Shown here in pieces: positions 53,241 through 62,106 of a DNA stretch of 64,000 nt; the first letter of the stretch is position 1; each line of letters begins with the position of its first letter. This stretch comes from Lachnospiraceae bacterium MC2017 (GTDB lineage: Bacteria > Bacillota > Clostridia > Lachnospirales > Lachnospiraceae). Made by a program: the position numbers and the translations under genes. The stretch spans positions 62,001-126,000 of the forward strand of contig JNJK01000006.1 in the NCBI GenBank assembly GCA_000701625.1, in the 5' to 3' direction. The notes under the pieces were generated by a model, which searched no databases, was not told where the DNA came from, and saw nothing but the letters and a program-made list of their open reading frames with translations.

Positions 53241-55228
53241 TAATCCTTTTTATAAAATGAAGTCACATATCCGTCTGCGCGTAACAAGATATCCGGGAAC
53301 CACTCAGGATTATGTGCCATTGCCTTGCAAACTTCATCGAGTGAGACATCCTCTTTACATTCGATGAGAAGTTCATCATGAACATGACCGCAGATCATGG
53401 CTCCAGGCAGATTCTTCATGGCGTTCATAAGCAGATCACGGCTTATGCCTTGTACGATATTCTCCACGAATTTCGGACCGTAACTTTCAAGTCGCTCCCA
53501 TTTCTTGGTGGAGCCGATACCTTCGTATGTGACACTTTCACCTCCGAACTTATTCTCACCAATCCTGGGTTTTGTATATGTGAGCCTGCGTCCTGACGGG
53601 AGCGTGATGAATAACATACCGCTTCGCCAGGTAAATTTAATGCCGTGACTTTCGGCGCTGCTGTGCATCTTAATTACATTTTTTACAGCATTATCAACGT
53701 CCCACCACAGCGATACGATATTGGGATTTGACTGCCTCCAGGCATCTACAAGGGGCTGCAGTTCATCTTCGGAAAGCCCCATGTCGAGGGCTCCCATTGC
53801 TTTCAATGCTCCAACAGACCCGCCGTAGCCGAGAGCCAGTTCTGCGATCTTACCTTTTTGACGAAGGTGTCCGTTAATTCCATGTTTTTCTACCCGGCAG
53901 TTAAACATCTTTGAAGCACTGGCGCAGTAGATATCGAGTCCTTTGGCAAAAGCCTCCTGACGCCACTTCTCATTTGCTAGCGTCGCGATTGCCCGCGCTT
54001 CGATAGCTGCAAAATCTGCTACGTAAAATTTATACCCCGGCTTAGCAATAAAGGCAGTACGGATAAGCTGTGAAAGTGTATCTGGGATATCGTCATATAA
54101 CATTTCCAATGATTCATAATCACCTTGACGGACCAGCTCTCTGGCTTCCGTTAAGTCATCCATGTGATTCTGTGGCAGGTTCTGTAACTGGATTAAACGA
54201 CCGGCCCAGCGTCCGGTACGGTTGGCACCGTAAAACTGGAACATACCTCTTGCACGATTATCCTTACAGGCAGCATTTTCCATTGCCTGATATTTTTTTA
54301 CGGAGCTTTTTGCAAGCTGCTGGCGGAGAGAGAGTACCTGAGCTAACTTATCGGGAACGTCTTTTATAAGTTCAGCTACAGTTTTCTTACCGAGAGTATC
54401 AGTTTCAAGTCCCTGGTTGGCAAGCCAGGCTTTCATCTGAACGACGCTGTTAGGATTATCCAGGTCAGTTATATCCTTCATTTGCGCTGAGATACTGGAT
54501 TTTGAACGTTCATCAAAAGCGATCGCATTTTTTACAAGTTTCATATCGACAAGAATGCCTCTATCGTTGATTATCTGATCGAGGTGATATTCATCCCAAA
54601 TGAAGTCGGGAACAGGGAACTTATATAGTTTTTCTTTAATGCCCATTTCGGTTACAACGTCACGTTCATTATATGACTTAAATATTGCCCACTTTTCCGG
54701 TGCATGGTGCGGCAGGTTACGTGTTCTTCCGCCATTAGTTTTTGTGGGTTTACAGGGAATACAGAAGTACCGGATGAGATCTTTACCTTCTTTCATTTTC
54801 TGCTCTTTGAGTCCAAGAACGGCACCGACACCTTCAAGTGAAAGTGGAAGACCCATATATGCACTCCAGATCATAGTGCAGCGCCAGGAAACGGGGTTTA
54901 GATAATTTCCGGTAGTATCATTTTCCGGACCATAGCTTTTGAACTTATCCGGATAATTACGCTTAAGCCAGTAAGATAAACAAATTCTTTCGAATACTGC
55001 ATTGAAGGCCCATTTGATGACGGAATCATCGACCAGGGCATTAATTATTTCTTCAGGAAGTGTATCGCCGCAGGCTAGATCGTAAACAATAACGGGAGAT
55101 CCATCGATGGATACTCCGAAGAGTAGTATTTCAAATTGTTCGGATTCAGCATATTTATATACGCCGCATTTCTTTATATCAACATCGCTGTATGTTTCAA
55201 GGTCGATGGACAGTTCATGTATTGTCAT
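53240..55228 (-). CDS. Phage-type family A DNA polymerase
   Basis: A 662-residue polymerase: N-terminal 3'-5' exonuclease (DLETYSD, Asp9 and Glu11), the palm motif A VADFAAIEARA, motif B region RQKGKIAELALGYGG, and motif C HVHDE at 615-619. It lacks a 5' nuclease domain, as is usual for Clostridia phage polymerases. It ends a minus-strand run of replication genes. Confidence 0.93.
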   Translation of the reverse strand: MTIHELSIDLETYSDVDIKKCGVYKYAESEQFEILLFGVSIDGSPVIVYDLACGDTLPEEIINALVDDSVIKWAFNAVFERICLSYWLKRNYPDKFKSYGPENDTTGNYLNPVSWRCTMIWSAYMGLPLSLEGVGAVLGLKEQKMKEGKDLIRYFCIPCKPTKTNGGRTRNLPHHAPEKWAIFKSYNERDVVTEMGIKEKLYKFPVPDFIWDEYHLDQIINDRGILVDMKLVKNAIAFDERSKSSISAQMKDITDLDNPNSVVQMKAWLANQGLETDTLGKKTVAELIKDVPDKLAQVLSLRQQLAKSSVKKYQAMENAACKDNRARGMFQFYGANRTGRWAGRLIQLQNLPQNHMDDLTEARELVRQGDYESLEMLYDDIPDTLSQLIRTAFIAKPGYKFYVADFAAIEARAIATLANEKWRQEAFAKGLDIYCASASKMFNCRVEKHGINGHLRQKGKIAELALGYGGSVGALKAMGALDMGLSEDELQPLVDAWRQSNPNIVSLWWDVDNAVKNVIKMHSSAESHGIKFTWRSGMLFITLPSGRRLTYTKPRIGENKFGGESVTYEGIGSTKKWERLESYGPKFVENIVQGISRDLLMNAMKNLPGAMICGHVHDELLIECKEDVSLDEVCKAMAHNPEWFPDILLRADGYVTSFYKKD

Positions 55229-55293
55229 ATTGTGTCTCCTAAAAAAGGCAGCGGGAAGAACCCGCCGCCTTGAGTGTTATCGGTATGTGTTAC

Positions 55294-55857
55294 TCAGCTA
55301 AGGAAGTCGTCGTCATCCTCGGTTGCGAAGTCGTCCTCAGCTCTGGACTTACCACCAAGAGGCTCACCGTCTCTGATCTTCTGGAGATTGTTAAGTCCGC
55401 AGGCAATTCCGCGATTGCCGTTGGAGTTGAAAGCGTAGAGGTTGATGGAAGCTCTTCCATATACGCCGCTGTAAACCTCAGAGCGATCAATGATGGTCTG
55501 ACGGTCAGCATCTACAATGCCAGGAGCAGTAGCAGAGTTTGCGTTGATGAAGTAGCTGTTAGCGTATGCCTCATCACCCGGTCTTTCCTTATCACCATCG
55601 CGAAGAGGTGTCTTGATAACGTCGAGAGGCGGGCAGACTTTTGCGGTTCCCTTGAGCTTTGACTCACCTTCCTCATAAGCTGCCTGGATAGCGGCTTTGA
55701 TCTTGTTAACAGTTACGGTGTCGGACTTCGGAATGATAAGAGACACACTGTACTTAGGTGTTCCTCCGTTGATTGACTTCGGGTCCCATACGTTGGCATA
55801 GCTCCATCTTGTGTTTACTCCTGTGATAACCTTTGTGGGATTCTGAATCTTTGACAT
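55294..55857 (-). CDS. DUF2815 single-stranded-DNA-binding-like phage protein
   Basis: A 187-residue protein with the family opening KVITGVNTRWSYANVW and the LIIPKSD segment, ending in an acidic tail (EDDDDFLS) like those with which SSBs recruit partners. It sits beside the polymerase as in many Firmicutes prophages. The product's binding activity is inferred. Confidence 0.88.
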   Translation of the reverse strand: MSKIQNPTKVITGVNTRWSYANVWDPKSINGGTPKYSVSLIIPKSDTVTVNKIKAAIQAAYEEGESKLKGTAKVCPPLDVIKTPLRDGDKERPGDEAYANSYFINANSATAPGIVDADRQTIIDRSEVYSGVYGRASINLYAFNSNGNRGIACGLNNLQKIRDGEPLGGKSRAEDDFATEDDDDFLS

Positions 55858-55872
55858 AATTTTTTCCTCCTA

Positions 55873-56994
55873 TTAATTGTCGTTAAAATCGTCTGCTGCT
55901 GTGTTCATGGCCGGACGCTTGTCTGACTCAGGAACAAGAGCTGGTTTTCCTGGTGGCTTGTAGATTAAGTCACCTAAAAGTTCTTCAAACTTCTTTTTAC
56001 CAAGAAGCGTACTCATGGCGGTGATGCCTAGCAGCTTCTTTTCATAAGGATCGTATCCGGCGTCAGTGACTTTGGAAGCAACAGCAGCTTCGTCTGCATA
56101 TTTACGGTTGCTTCTGCCTTCAACGATTTTGAAACCTTCATAGTGTGTTCCGGACTGAGCCTGTGAGAGTGCATAGTCCTTTATATCATTGCCCCACGAT
56201 ATAAGCTGATCGATACGAGGCAGGATAGCTGCGATCTCGTAATCATCCAGGGTGGCGGGCATTTCAAAGTCATACTTTGCAAGCTCAAGGTTTGCCTCAG
56301 CTCGTTTTCTGCATGTGGCTTTTACCTTACAGAACTGGCAGTGATCGCCAGCTTTGAATTCACCTTTGCCTTCATAAGCGAGGGCAGCGGTAGGCTTTAA
56401 TACTTCTTCTGCCCATGTGAGGAGTTTTTCTTTGGGAATACTCCAAGTGGAGATGTTTTCACGGCGGGGCTGGAAGATTGTCATTTCTATGGTGTTTACG
56501 TCATACAGATCATCAAATGCTTCCAAAGCTCCTAAGGCATAGCACATCATCTGTGTATTACCTTCGCTTTCCACCAGGACACCAACGCCGTGTTTATAGT
56601 CGATGATATGAAGCACTTCATCTGCGATAATGACGCAGTCACCGGTACCGAATCCGTTCTCTACATAACGTGAGAAGTCCAAGCGCTGCTCGATGAAAAC
56701 AAGCGGATCGCTACAGTAGCTTTTGGATTTTTCGTATTGTTCGAGAACGTAGTTACAATACTCCTCAGCACAGTTTTGCATTTCGTTACTGTAGTAGGAG
56801 AGGTTGGCAGTCGGGTCTGTAACATCCCGGCCCAGAGCTTTTTCAACGAGGAAGGCGCACAGTTCATGGCAGTCTGTACCTTCCTGGGCGTAAGGCGATG
56901 ACTCGTCTTTTATCCCTTCGCATAGCTTTGCGGATGGTGGACAGTTAATCCAGCGGTGCGATGACGATGCGGAGAGGAAAGCATGCTTAGCCAT
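55873..56994 (-). CDS. DUF2800 phage nuclease-like protein (Cas4/RecB fold)
   Basis: A 373-residue protein with the DUF2800 opening HAFLSASSSHRWINCPPSA, the core GDCVIIADEVLHIIDYKHG holding the PD-ExK-type Asp and Lys, and CQFCKVKATCRKRAE, a Cys set like the Fe-S motif of Cas4. The start at 56994 overlaps the preceding gene's stop by eight bases; a longer frame begins at 57012. Confidence 0.88.
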   Translation of the reverse strand: MAKHAFLSASSSHRWINCPPSAKLCEGIKDESSPYAQEGTDCHELCAFLVEKALGRDVTDPTANLSYYSNEMQNCAEEYCNYVLEQYEKSKSYCSDPLVFIEQRLDFSRYVENGFGTGDCVIIADEVLHIIDYKHGVGVLVESEGNTQMMCYALGALEAFDDLYDVNTIEMTIFQPRRENISTWSIPKEKLLTWAEEVLKPTAALAYEGKGEFKAGDHCQFCKVKATCRKRAEANLELAKYDFEMPATLDDYEIAAILPRIDQLISWGNDIKDYALSQAQSGTHYEGFKIVEGRSNRKYADEAAVASKVTDAGYDPYEKKLLGITAMSTLLGKKKFEELLGDLIYKPPGKPALVPESDKRPAMNTAADDFNDN

Positions 56995-57337
56995 TAAGCA
57001 ATGCCTCGGCATCAGCCACTAAAGCAGAGTAGTCATCCTCTTTAACAGCACTTAAGCGGGTAGCACCGTATTTCGTAAGGAGGGCTTTTGCTTCATCTTT
57101 CATGCCTTTACCTGAAAGTGTGGCCATGATTCCACGTACTTCCTGGAAGGTGTACGTTTTTGTTTCAGGTGCAGGCTGCGGTTCCGGCTTTGGTTCTTCC
57201 GGTGTTACAGTCTCTTTTGCTTCGGGTTCTGCAGTTTCGGAGAATATTTCCTTTATTACAGTTGCTGCATGTATCATCTTTTGACCGGCTTCGATCATTT
57301 CATCCAGTGTGAGATTCAGTTTTTCTTCTTTATTCAT
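56987..57337 (-). CDS. Rrp5-like phage protein
   Basis: A 116-residue protein with an N-terminal helix (LNLTLDEMIEAGQKMIHAA), a Pro/Glu-rich linker and a C-terminal domain (YTFQEVRGIMATLS, KYGATRLSAVKEDDYSALV). It resembles small phage proteins commonly labelled rRNA biogenesis protein rrp5 by weak similarity; real function unknown. The start at 57337 follows AGAGGAG and overlaps the small gene upstream by eight bases. Confidence 0.8.
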   Translation of the reverse strand: MNKEEKLNLTLDEMIEAGQKMIHAATVIKEIFSETAEPEAKETVTPEEPKPEPQPAPETKTYTFQEVRGIMATLSGKGMKDEAKALLTKYGATRLSAVKEDDYSALVADAEALLNG

Positions 57338-57488
57338 GTCTTTGCTCCTCTTTTTCATTCTGCTTGTCGTTAGATTGTCTCAGTTTGCCTGCCAGTCTTT
57401 TTGCTACGACACTGATTGCGATAAGTGTATCTATCAGCTCCTCATCAGCTGCATCAATCGGACTGGCAAAATCTCTTGTGTTACTCAT
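57330..57488 (-). CDS. Small phage protein, 52 residues
   Basis: This 52-residue frame opens MSNTRDFASPIDAADEELID and continues with a helical LIAISVVAKRLAGKL. The stop overlaps the next start (ATGAATAA), and GAGG lies 12 bases before the ATG. Size, place and coupling suit the small coiled-coil proteins that head such phage replication runs. It is the first gene of the minus-strand arm. Confidence 0.75.
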   Translation of the reverse strand: MSNTRDFASPIDAADEELIDTLIAISVVAKRLAGKLRQSNDKQNEKEEQRHE

Positions 57489-57533
57489 CTTTTTAACCTC
57501 GCTTTCAGAATGGCTTTTTGCCTTTCTACTTTT

Positions 57534-57563
57534 ACTAAGGGGATTTGAAGGAGCGAATTCCGG
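57534..57563 (+). repeat. 30-base repeat, copy 1
   Basis: Begins ACTAAGGGGATTTG and ends GAATTCCGG. Two further copies follow at 57615 and, inverted, at 57735. Confidence 0.8.
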
Positions 57564-57614
57564 TTTTTTGAAAAAATTTTTATTTTTTTCTCACCAATGT
57601 GTCCTTCTATCCTT

Positions 57615-57644
57615 ACTAAGGGAATTTGAGAGGTGAAATTCCGG
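57615..57644 (+). repeat. 30-base repeat, copy 2
   Basis: Begins ACTAAGGGAATTTG and ends GAAATTCCGG; inside is a perfect GGAATTT/AAATTCC inverted repeat with eight bases between. Distance from copy 1 is 81 bases. Confidence 0.85.
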
Positions 57645-57658
57645 GATAAATCAAAAAA

Positions 57659-57706
57659 TTTCCTGGCTGATTTTCGCTTTATAAAAAGAAGCGATTCAGT
57701 CAGGAA
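57659..57706. repeat. Large hairpin between the repeats
   Basis: TTCCTGGCTGA (57659-57669) and TCAGTCAGGAA (57696-57706) pair with one G-T; an inner TCGCTT/AAGCGA stem continues it. It sits between copy 2 and the inverted copy 3. Confidence 0.75.
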
Positions 57707-57734
57707 TTATTTTTTGAAATTTTTTTATTAAAAG

Positions 57735-57764
57735 CCGGAATTTGGACTGTGAAAGTCCCTTAGA
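57735..57764 (-). repeat. 30-base repeat, copy 3 (inverted)
   Basis: On the minus strand it begins TCTAAGGGACTTT and ends AAATTCCGG; about 23 of 30 bases match copy 2. Confidence 0.75.
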
Positions 57765-57815
57765 AAAGGTGAAGGGATGAAAAATCTCTATCTTTTAACG
57801 AAAGGAGACAGTTGG

Positions 57816-57905
57816 ATGAAGACGCGAAAGAAACAGATTTCTTTTGTTTATACGTGCATAGAGTTTTCAGGCGGCAAGTACACAGAAACGTTAACTGAGG
57901 GTTAA
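57816..57905 (+). CDS. Small phage ORF, 29 residues, before the primase
   Basis: The frame opens MKTRKKQISFVYTC and runs 29 codons to TAA, with AAAGGAG seven bases before the ATG and the primase ribosome binding site immediately after. The frame is also open from an ATG at 57777. Its compact beta-rich sequence and position fit the tiny conserved ORFs that precede phage primases, though a chance frame cannot be excluded. Confidence 0.55.
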   Translation: MKTRKKQISFVYTCIEFSGGKYTETLTEG

Positions 57906-57917
57906 GGAGGAGCGTAA

Positions 57918-60215
57918 ATGCAATTTACGATTTTTACAGCGGACTGTACCGGCAATGCATCTAACCGTGATTATCCCAATAAGGTGGAGATCGCAGATGC
58001 TGGTGCATTACAGGAAGCAGTTCAAAAAGATCATGTCTGCGCTTTGTATAAGGAGAACAGGCGCAGCAATGACAATTTCATTTCATCAGATGTCATTGTC
58101 ATGGATATCGACAACGATCACACTGATGATCCGGCGGAGTATATCACCGAAAGCAAGATGGATGAGCTCTTCCCGGACATTAACTACTGTCTGGTTCCGA
58201 GTAGGCATCACATGCTCGAAAAAGGAAGTCATCCTGCGGCACCGAGGTATCATGTCATGTTTCCGGTTCAGGTGATTACGGATGCTGTCCAGTACGCAAA
58301 GTTGAAAGAGAGACTGTATAAGAATTATCCCTTCTTTGACGGGAACGCCTTAGATGCAGCCAGGTTCTTATATGGTTGCGATGCAGCTGAGATTGTCTGG
58401 CACGAAGGATGGATGAATATCACGGATGAGCTTGATGACGGAGACCTTACCGCAGAAAGTACAGACGATGACGAGTTTGATGCTCCATCACACAGCGGCC
58501 CTATCTTAGAGGGAAGCCGTAACAAGACCTTGAGTCATTACGCCGGACGCATATTAAAGAAATATGGTCTTAATGATGACAGAGCGTTTGAAGTGTTCAT
58601 GGAGTACGTGAATAAGTGCGATCCGCCGCTTCCTAAAGAAGAGGTGGCAACGATCTGGAATAGCGCGACGCATTTTTATAAGACAAAGGTCATGACGTCA
58701 GACGGGTATATTCCTCCGGAAGAATATAACGACGAGTTTGGAAGCGCTTCTCTTAAGCCTGATGATTACTCAGATATCGGAGAAGCTAAGGTGTTGGCTC
58801 GTGAGTATGGTAATGAGCTTAAGTACACGAATGCGACGGATTACTTAAGGTATGACGGTGACAGATGGTGCGAGGATAAGCAGCTCGCGATTGGAGCGGC
58901 AGAAGAGTTCTTGGATCTTCAGCTTGCTGATGCAGAAGATGCGGTCGAGGCCTCTGTGAAAGCTCTGGTCACTGAGGGTGTTGACGAAACAACAGCCAGG
59001 ACCGGAGGCAAGAGTTTAGAGAAGGCGTGTGTATCACCGAAGCTCTTAAGACTTTATTTCGTGCTCATTGGTGCAAAGAACTATTTCAAGTTCGTACTGA
59101 AACGCAGGGATTACAAGTATATCGTGTCAGCGCTTAATGCAGCAAAACCAATGCTCGCGATAAGCGTAACAGAGCTTGATAAGAATCCGTTCCTCATAAA
59201 CACACCGGAAGCGACCTTTGATATGACGAAAGGACTTGAGGGAAAGAAGGCGCATGACCCGGCTGATCTCATCACAAAGATTACAGCCTGCTCTCCTTCA
59301 GAGGTAGGTAAGAAGATCTGGGAGGAAGCCCTGGATACGTTCTTCCTCGGAGATAATGAGCTGATCGAGTATGTACAGATGACCGTTGGAAGCGCTGCTG
59401 TGGGTAAGGTTTTCCAGGAGCATATGATTATCGCTTATGGTGGAGGTGCTAATGGTAAGTCCACCTTCTGGAACACGATCTACCGTGTGCTCGGCAATTA
59501 CGCAGGAAAGATCTCTGCGGAGGCGCTGACCATGAACTGTAAGCGAAACGTAAAGCCTGAGATGGCAGAGCTTAAAGGAAAGCGCCTCATCATTGCATCT
59601 GAGATGGAAGAGGGGATGCGACTTAATACAGCGACGGTGAAGCAGCTCTGTTCAACGGATGAGATTCAGGCTGAGAAGAAGTACAAGGATCCTTTTGCTT
59701 TTGTGCCGTCACATACGCTGGTGCTTTACACGAATCACCTTCCGAAAGTGGGAGCGAATGATGATGGAATATGGCGCCGCTTAGTTGTAATCCCCTTCAA
59801 CGCTAAGATCACCGGTTCCTCTGATGTGAAGAACTACGCGGATTACCTGTTTGATAACGCCGGCAGCTTCATCATGAGCTGGATTATCGAAGGCGCTAAG
59901 AAGGCGATTGCGGCAGATTACAAGTTCAAAGAGCCCAAGGCGGTCACGGATGCGGTTGAAGCATATCGTGAGGAAAATGACTGGCTTGGACAGTTCATAG
60001 AAGATCATTGTGAAATTGATCCTTCGTCTGAGGTGAAGTCGGGAGAGCTCTACCAGTGTTACCGAGCAGCGTGTATGGCATCAGGTGAGTATATAAGAAG
60101 CACAACTGACTTTTACAGTTCTCTGGAAAAGGCAGGATATGAAAAGCAGAGACGTAACACCGGACGTATGATTAAGGGCCTCAGGTTAAAGGAAGGTCAG
60201 GACTTTTTGGAGTGA
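57918..60215 (+). CDS. P4-type primase-helicase
   Basis: A 765-residue protein: N-terminal primase-like domain (VIVMDIDNDH, PRYHVMFPV), a primase C-terminal region (KTLSHYAGRILKKYG), then the D5/P4 helicase with GGGANGKST at about 507-515, FVPSHTLVLYTNHLPKVG and WRRLVVIPF. It would prime and open the origin. It heads the plus-strand arm of the replication module; AAGGAGGAG precedes the ATG. Confidence 0.93.
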   Translation: MQFTIFTADCTGNASNRDYPNKVEIADAGALQEAVQKDHVCALYKENRRSNDNFISSDVIVMDIDNDHTDDPAEYITESKMDELFPDINYCLVPSRHHMLEKGSHPAAPRYHVMFPVQVITDAVQYAKLKERLYKNYPFFDGNALDAARFLYGCDAAEIVWHEGWMNITDELDDGDLTAESTDDDEFDAPSHSGPILEGSRNKTLSHYAGRILKKYGLNDDRAFEVFMEYVNKCDPPLPKEEVATIWNSATHFYKTKVMTSDGYIPPEEYNDEFGSASLKPDDYSDIGEAKVLAREYGNELKYTNATDYLRYDGDRWCEDKQLAIGAAEEFLDLQLADAEDAVEASVKALVTEGVDETTARTGGKSLEKACVSPKLLRLYFVLIGAKNYFKFVLKRRDYKYIVSALNAAKPMLAISVTELDKNPFLINTPEATFDMTKGLEGKKAHDPADLITKITACSPSEVGKKIWEEALDTFFLGDNELIEYVQMTVGSAAVGKVFQEHMIIAYGGGANGKSTFWNTIYRVLGNYAGKISAEALTMNCKRNVKPEMAELKGKRLIIASEMEEGMRLNTATVKQLCSTDEIQAEKKYKDPFAFVPSHTLVLYTNHLPKVGANDDGIWRRLVVIPFNAKITGSSDVKNYADYLFDNAGSFIMSWIIEGAKKAIAADYKFKEPKAVTDAVEAYREENDWLGQFIEDHCEIDPSSEVKSGELYQCYRAACMASGEYIRSTTDFYSSLEKAGYEKQRRNTGRMIKGLRLKEGQDFLE

Positions 60216-60317
60216 CACTCGAAAGCATAACTTTTTGAGATTGGGGTGTAATTGGTGACGGTCAAGTCAGTCATTTATAAAACTTTTTCAAATTGAAATG
60301 CTCTTTTCTATTAAATA

Positions 60318-60419
60318 GTGACACTCATGGCAGTCTATATATAAAAGTCCCTATAGGGGAAATTTTAGGTAAAAAAAGCCCTATAGGGGAGTTTATGAAC
60401 AGACTGCCATGACCGTCAC
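60318..60419. repeat. Nested inverted repeats after the primase (candidate origin)
   Basis: GTGACACTCATGGCAGTCT (60318-60336) and AGACTGCCATGACCGTCAC (60401-60419) are 19-base inverted arms with two mismatches. Their 64-base centre holds two copies of CCCTATAGGGGA (60349-60360, 60379-60390), each with a palindromic core. GTGACACTC also occurs at 60212-60220 and GTGACGGTCA at 60255-60264. No protein frame crosses 60216-60446. Confidence 0.75.
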
Positions 60420-60446
60420 GCTTATACATTTTGATGGGAGATAGCC

Positions 60447-60725
60447 ATGCGAGAACGTGAGGTTGAAAAGAAGTTAGGTCTTGAAGTGAAGAAGCGTGGT
60501 GGCTTGTGTGAGAAGTGGGTCTCTGGGACTGTGGGGTGGCCGGACCGCATCGTCATATTACCTGACGGGAAGATTGGTTTTGTGGAAGCGAAGCGCCCTG
60601 GTGAAGAACCCAGACCCATACAGGTTTACCGCCATAAGATACTTAGACAACTAGGGGTGAAAGTTTATGTTCTTGATCATCCGGACAAAATTGGAGGAAT
60701 TCTTGATGATATACAAACCACATGA
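60447..60725 (+). CDS. VRR-NUC domain nuclease
   Basis: A 92-residue single-domain VRR-NUC protein. The PD-ExK core is visible: GWPDRIVILPDG with the Asp, and GFVEAKRPGE with Glu and Lys. Phage versions accompany the helicase that follows and may resolve branched DNA. The next gene starts inside its 3' end. Confidence 0.93.
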   Translation: MREREVEKKLGLEVKKRGGLCEKWVSGTVGWPDRIVILPDGKIGFVEAKRPGEEPRPIQVYRHKILRQLGVKVYVLDHPDKIGGILDDIQTT

Positions 60726-62106
60726 TTATCAAAAGTATGCGACAGAGTTTATTTTATCGCATCCGGTTGCAGCGGTTATTTTACAGATGGGTTTGGGAAA
60801 GACCGTCTGTACCTTAGATGCAATAGAGCAGCTGATGTATGACAGATTTGAAGTTCGAAAGGTGCTGGTTATCGCACCGCTTCGTGTCGCAAAGGTTACA
60901 TGGAGTGATGAGATAAAGAAATGGGATAACCTTTCACACCTTAGGTTTAGCATTGCGGTCGGAAGTGAAAAGGAAAGAGTAGAAGCCTTAAAGAAGGATG
61001 CTGATATTTATATCATTAACCGAGAGAACGTCCAGTGGCTTGTGGAAAAAAGTAAAATCCCATTTGAGTTCGACATGGTTGTGATCGATGAGCTGAGCTC
61101 TTTCAAGAACTGGAACTCAAAACGAGTCAAAGCATTTATGAAGGTCCGACCCAGGGTTAAAAGGGTTGTAGGACTTACCGGCACACCTTCTCCAAATGGC
61201 ATGATGGACTTATTTGCACAGTTCAAGTGTCTTGATATGGGACTTCGACTTGGGAGACTCATTACCCAGTACAGGAATTGCTATTTTATACCGGATAAGA
61301 TGAACGGTCAGATCGTTTATTCATATAAGCTCAGGCCCGGAGCTGAGAAGCAGATCTATGACAAGATCTCAGATATCACCATATCCATGAAAGCTATGGA
61401 TCACCTAAACATGCCGGAGCTTATTGAAAATAGATATCCGGTGTACATGGATGAAGATGAGACAGCTCTTTATGATGAAATGCGTAAAGATTTGATCCTT
61501 ACGTACAAGGATGATGAGGTTATTACTGCAGCAAATGCAGCAGCCCTTTCCGGGAAATTATGTCAGATGGCAAACGGTGCTGTGTACTCTGAAGCAGGAG
61601 AAGCGGTTCTGATCCATGACAGAAAACTTGAAGCCTTGGAGGACATCATCGAAGCAGCACAAAGCCCGATTCTTTTATGTTATTGGTTCAAACATGATCT
61701 TGAGAGGATTGAAAAGAAGCTGAAGGAGCTTAAGGTTTCTTTTGCAAGAATCGTAACAGAGGATAGTATCCGTAGCTGGAATAAGGGAAAGGTTCAGGTT
61801 GGTTTGATCCACCCTGCATCAGCAGGTCACGGACTAAACTTACAGCAGGGTGGAAACACCATCGTGTGGTATGGCCTTACCTGGTCGCTGGAATTATACC
61901 AGCAGACAAATGCGAGACTTTGGCGTCAGGGTCAGAGCAGCAAAACCGTTGTTGTTCAGCACATTGTTACAGCCGGAACCATTGATGAGGATATTTTGGA
62001 TGCATTGACAAGTAAGGATGCAAGCCAGAACAGACTTATCAATGCTGTGAAAGCAAGAATTGGAGAGAGAAATGAGAGCAGAGGAGATGTTTGTAAAGTA
62101 TCGTGA
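60706..62106 (+). CDS. SNF2/DEAD-type phage helicase
   Basis: A 466-residue helicase with QMGLGKT at 27-33, the DELSSFK box at 128, VGLTGTPSPNG, and the C-terminal motifs LLCYW, HGLNLQQGGNTIVWYG and QQTNARLWRQGQ. It starts at 60706 after GGAGGA, overlapping the VRR-NUC gene by 20 bases; a frame is open to 60667. It belongs to the phage replication set. Confidence 0.93.
   Translation: MIYKPHDYQKYATEFILSHPVAAVILQMGLGKTVCTLDAIEQLMYDRFEVRKVLVIAPLRVAKVTWSDEIKKWDNLSHLRFSIAVGSEKERVEALKKDADIYIINRENVQWLVEKSKIPFEFDMVVIDELSSFKNWNSKRVKAFMKVRPRVKRVVGLTGTPSPNGMMDLFAQFKCLDMGLRLGRLITQYRNCYFIPDKMNGQIVYSYKLRPGAEKQIYDKISDITISMKAMDHLNMPELIENRYPVYMDEDETALYDEMRKDLILTYKDDEVITAANAAALSGKLCQMANGAVYSEAGEAVLIHDRKLEALEDIIEAAQSPILLCYWFKHDLERIEKKLKELKVSFARIVTEDSIRSWNKGKVQVGLIHPASAGHGLNLQQGGNTIVWYGLTWSLELYQQTNARLWRQGQSSKTVVVQHIVTAGTIDEDILDALTSKDASQNRLINAVKARIGERNESRGDVCKVS

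Noticed and set aside
55270-55662. Plus-strand frame opposite the DUF2815 gene
   Set aside because: Shadow of a real, well conserved minus-strand gene.
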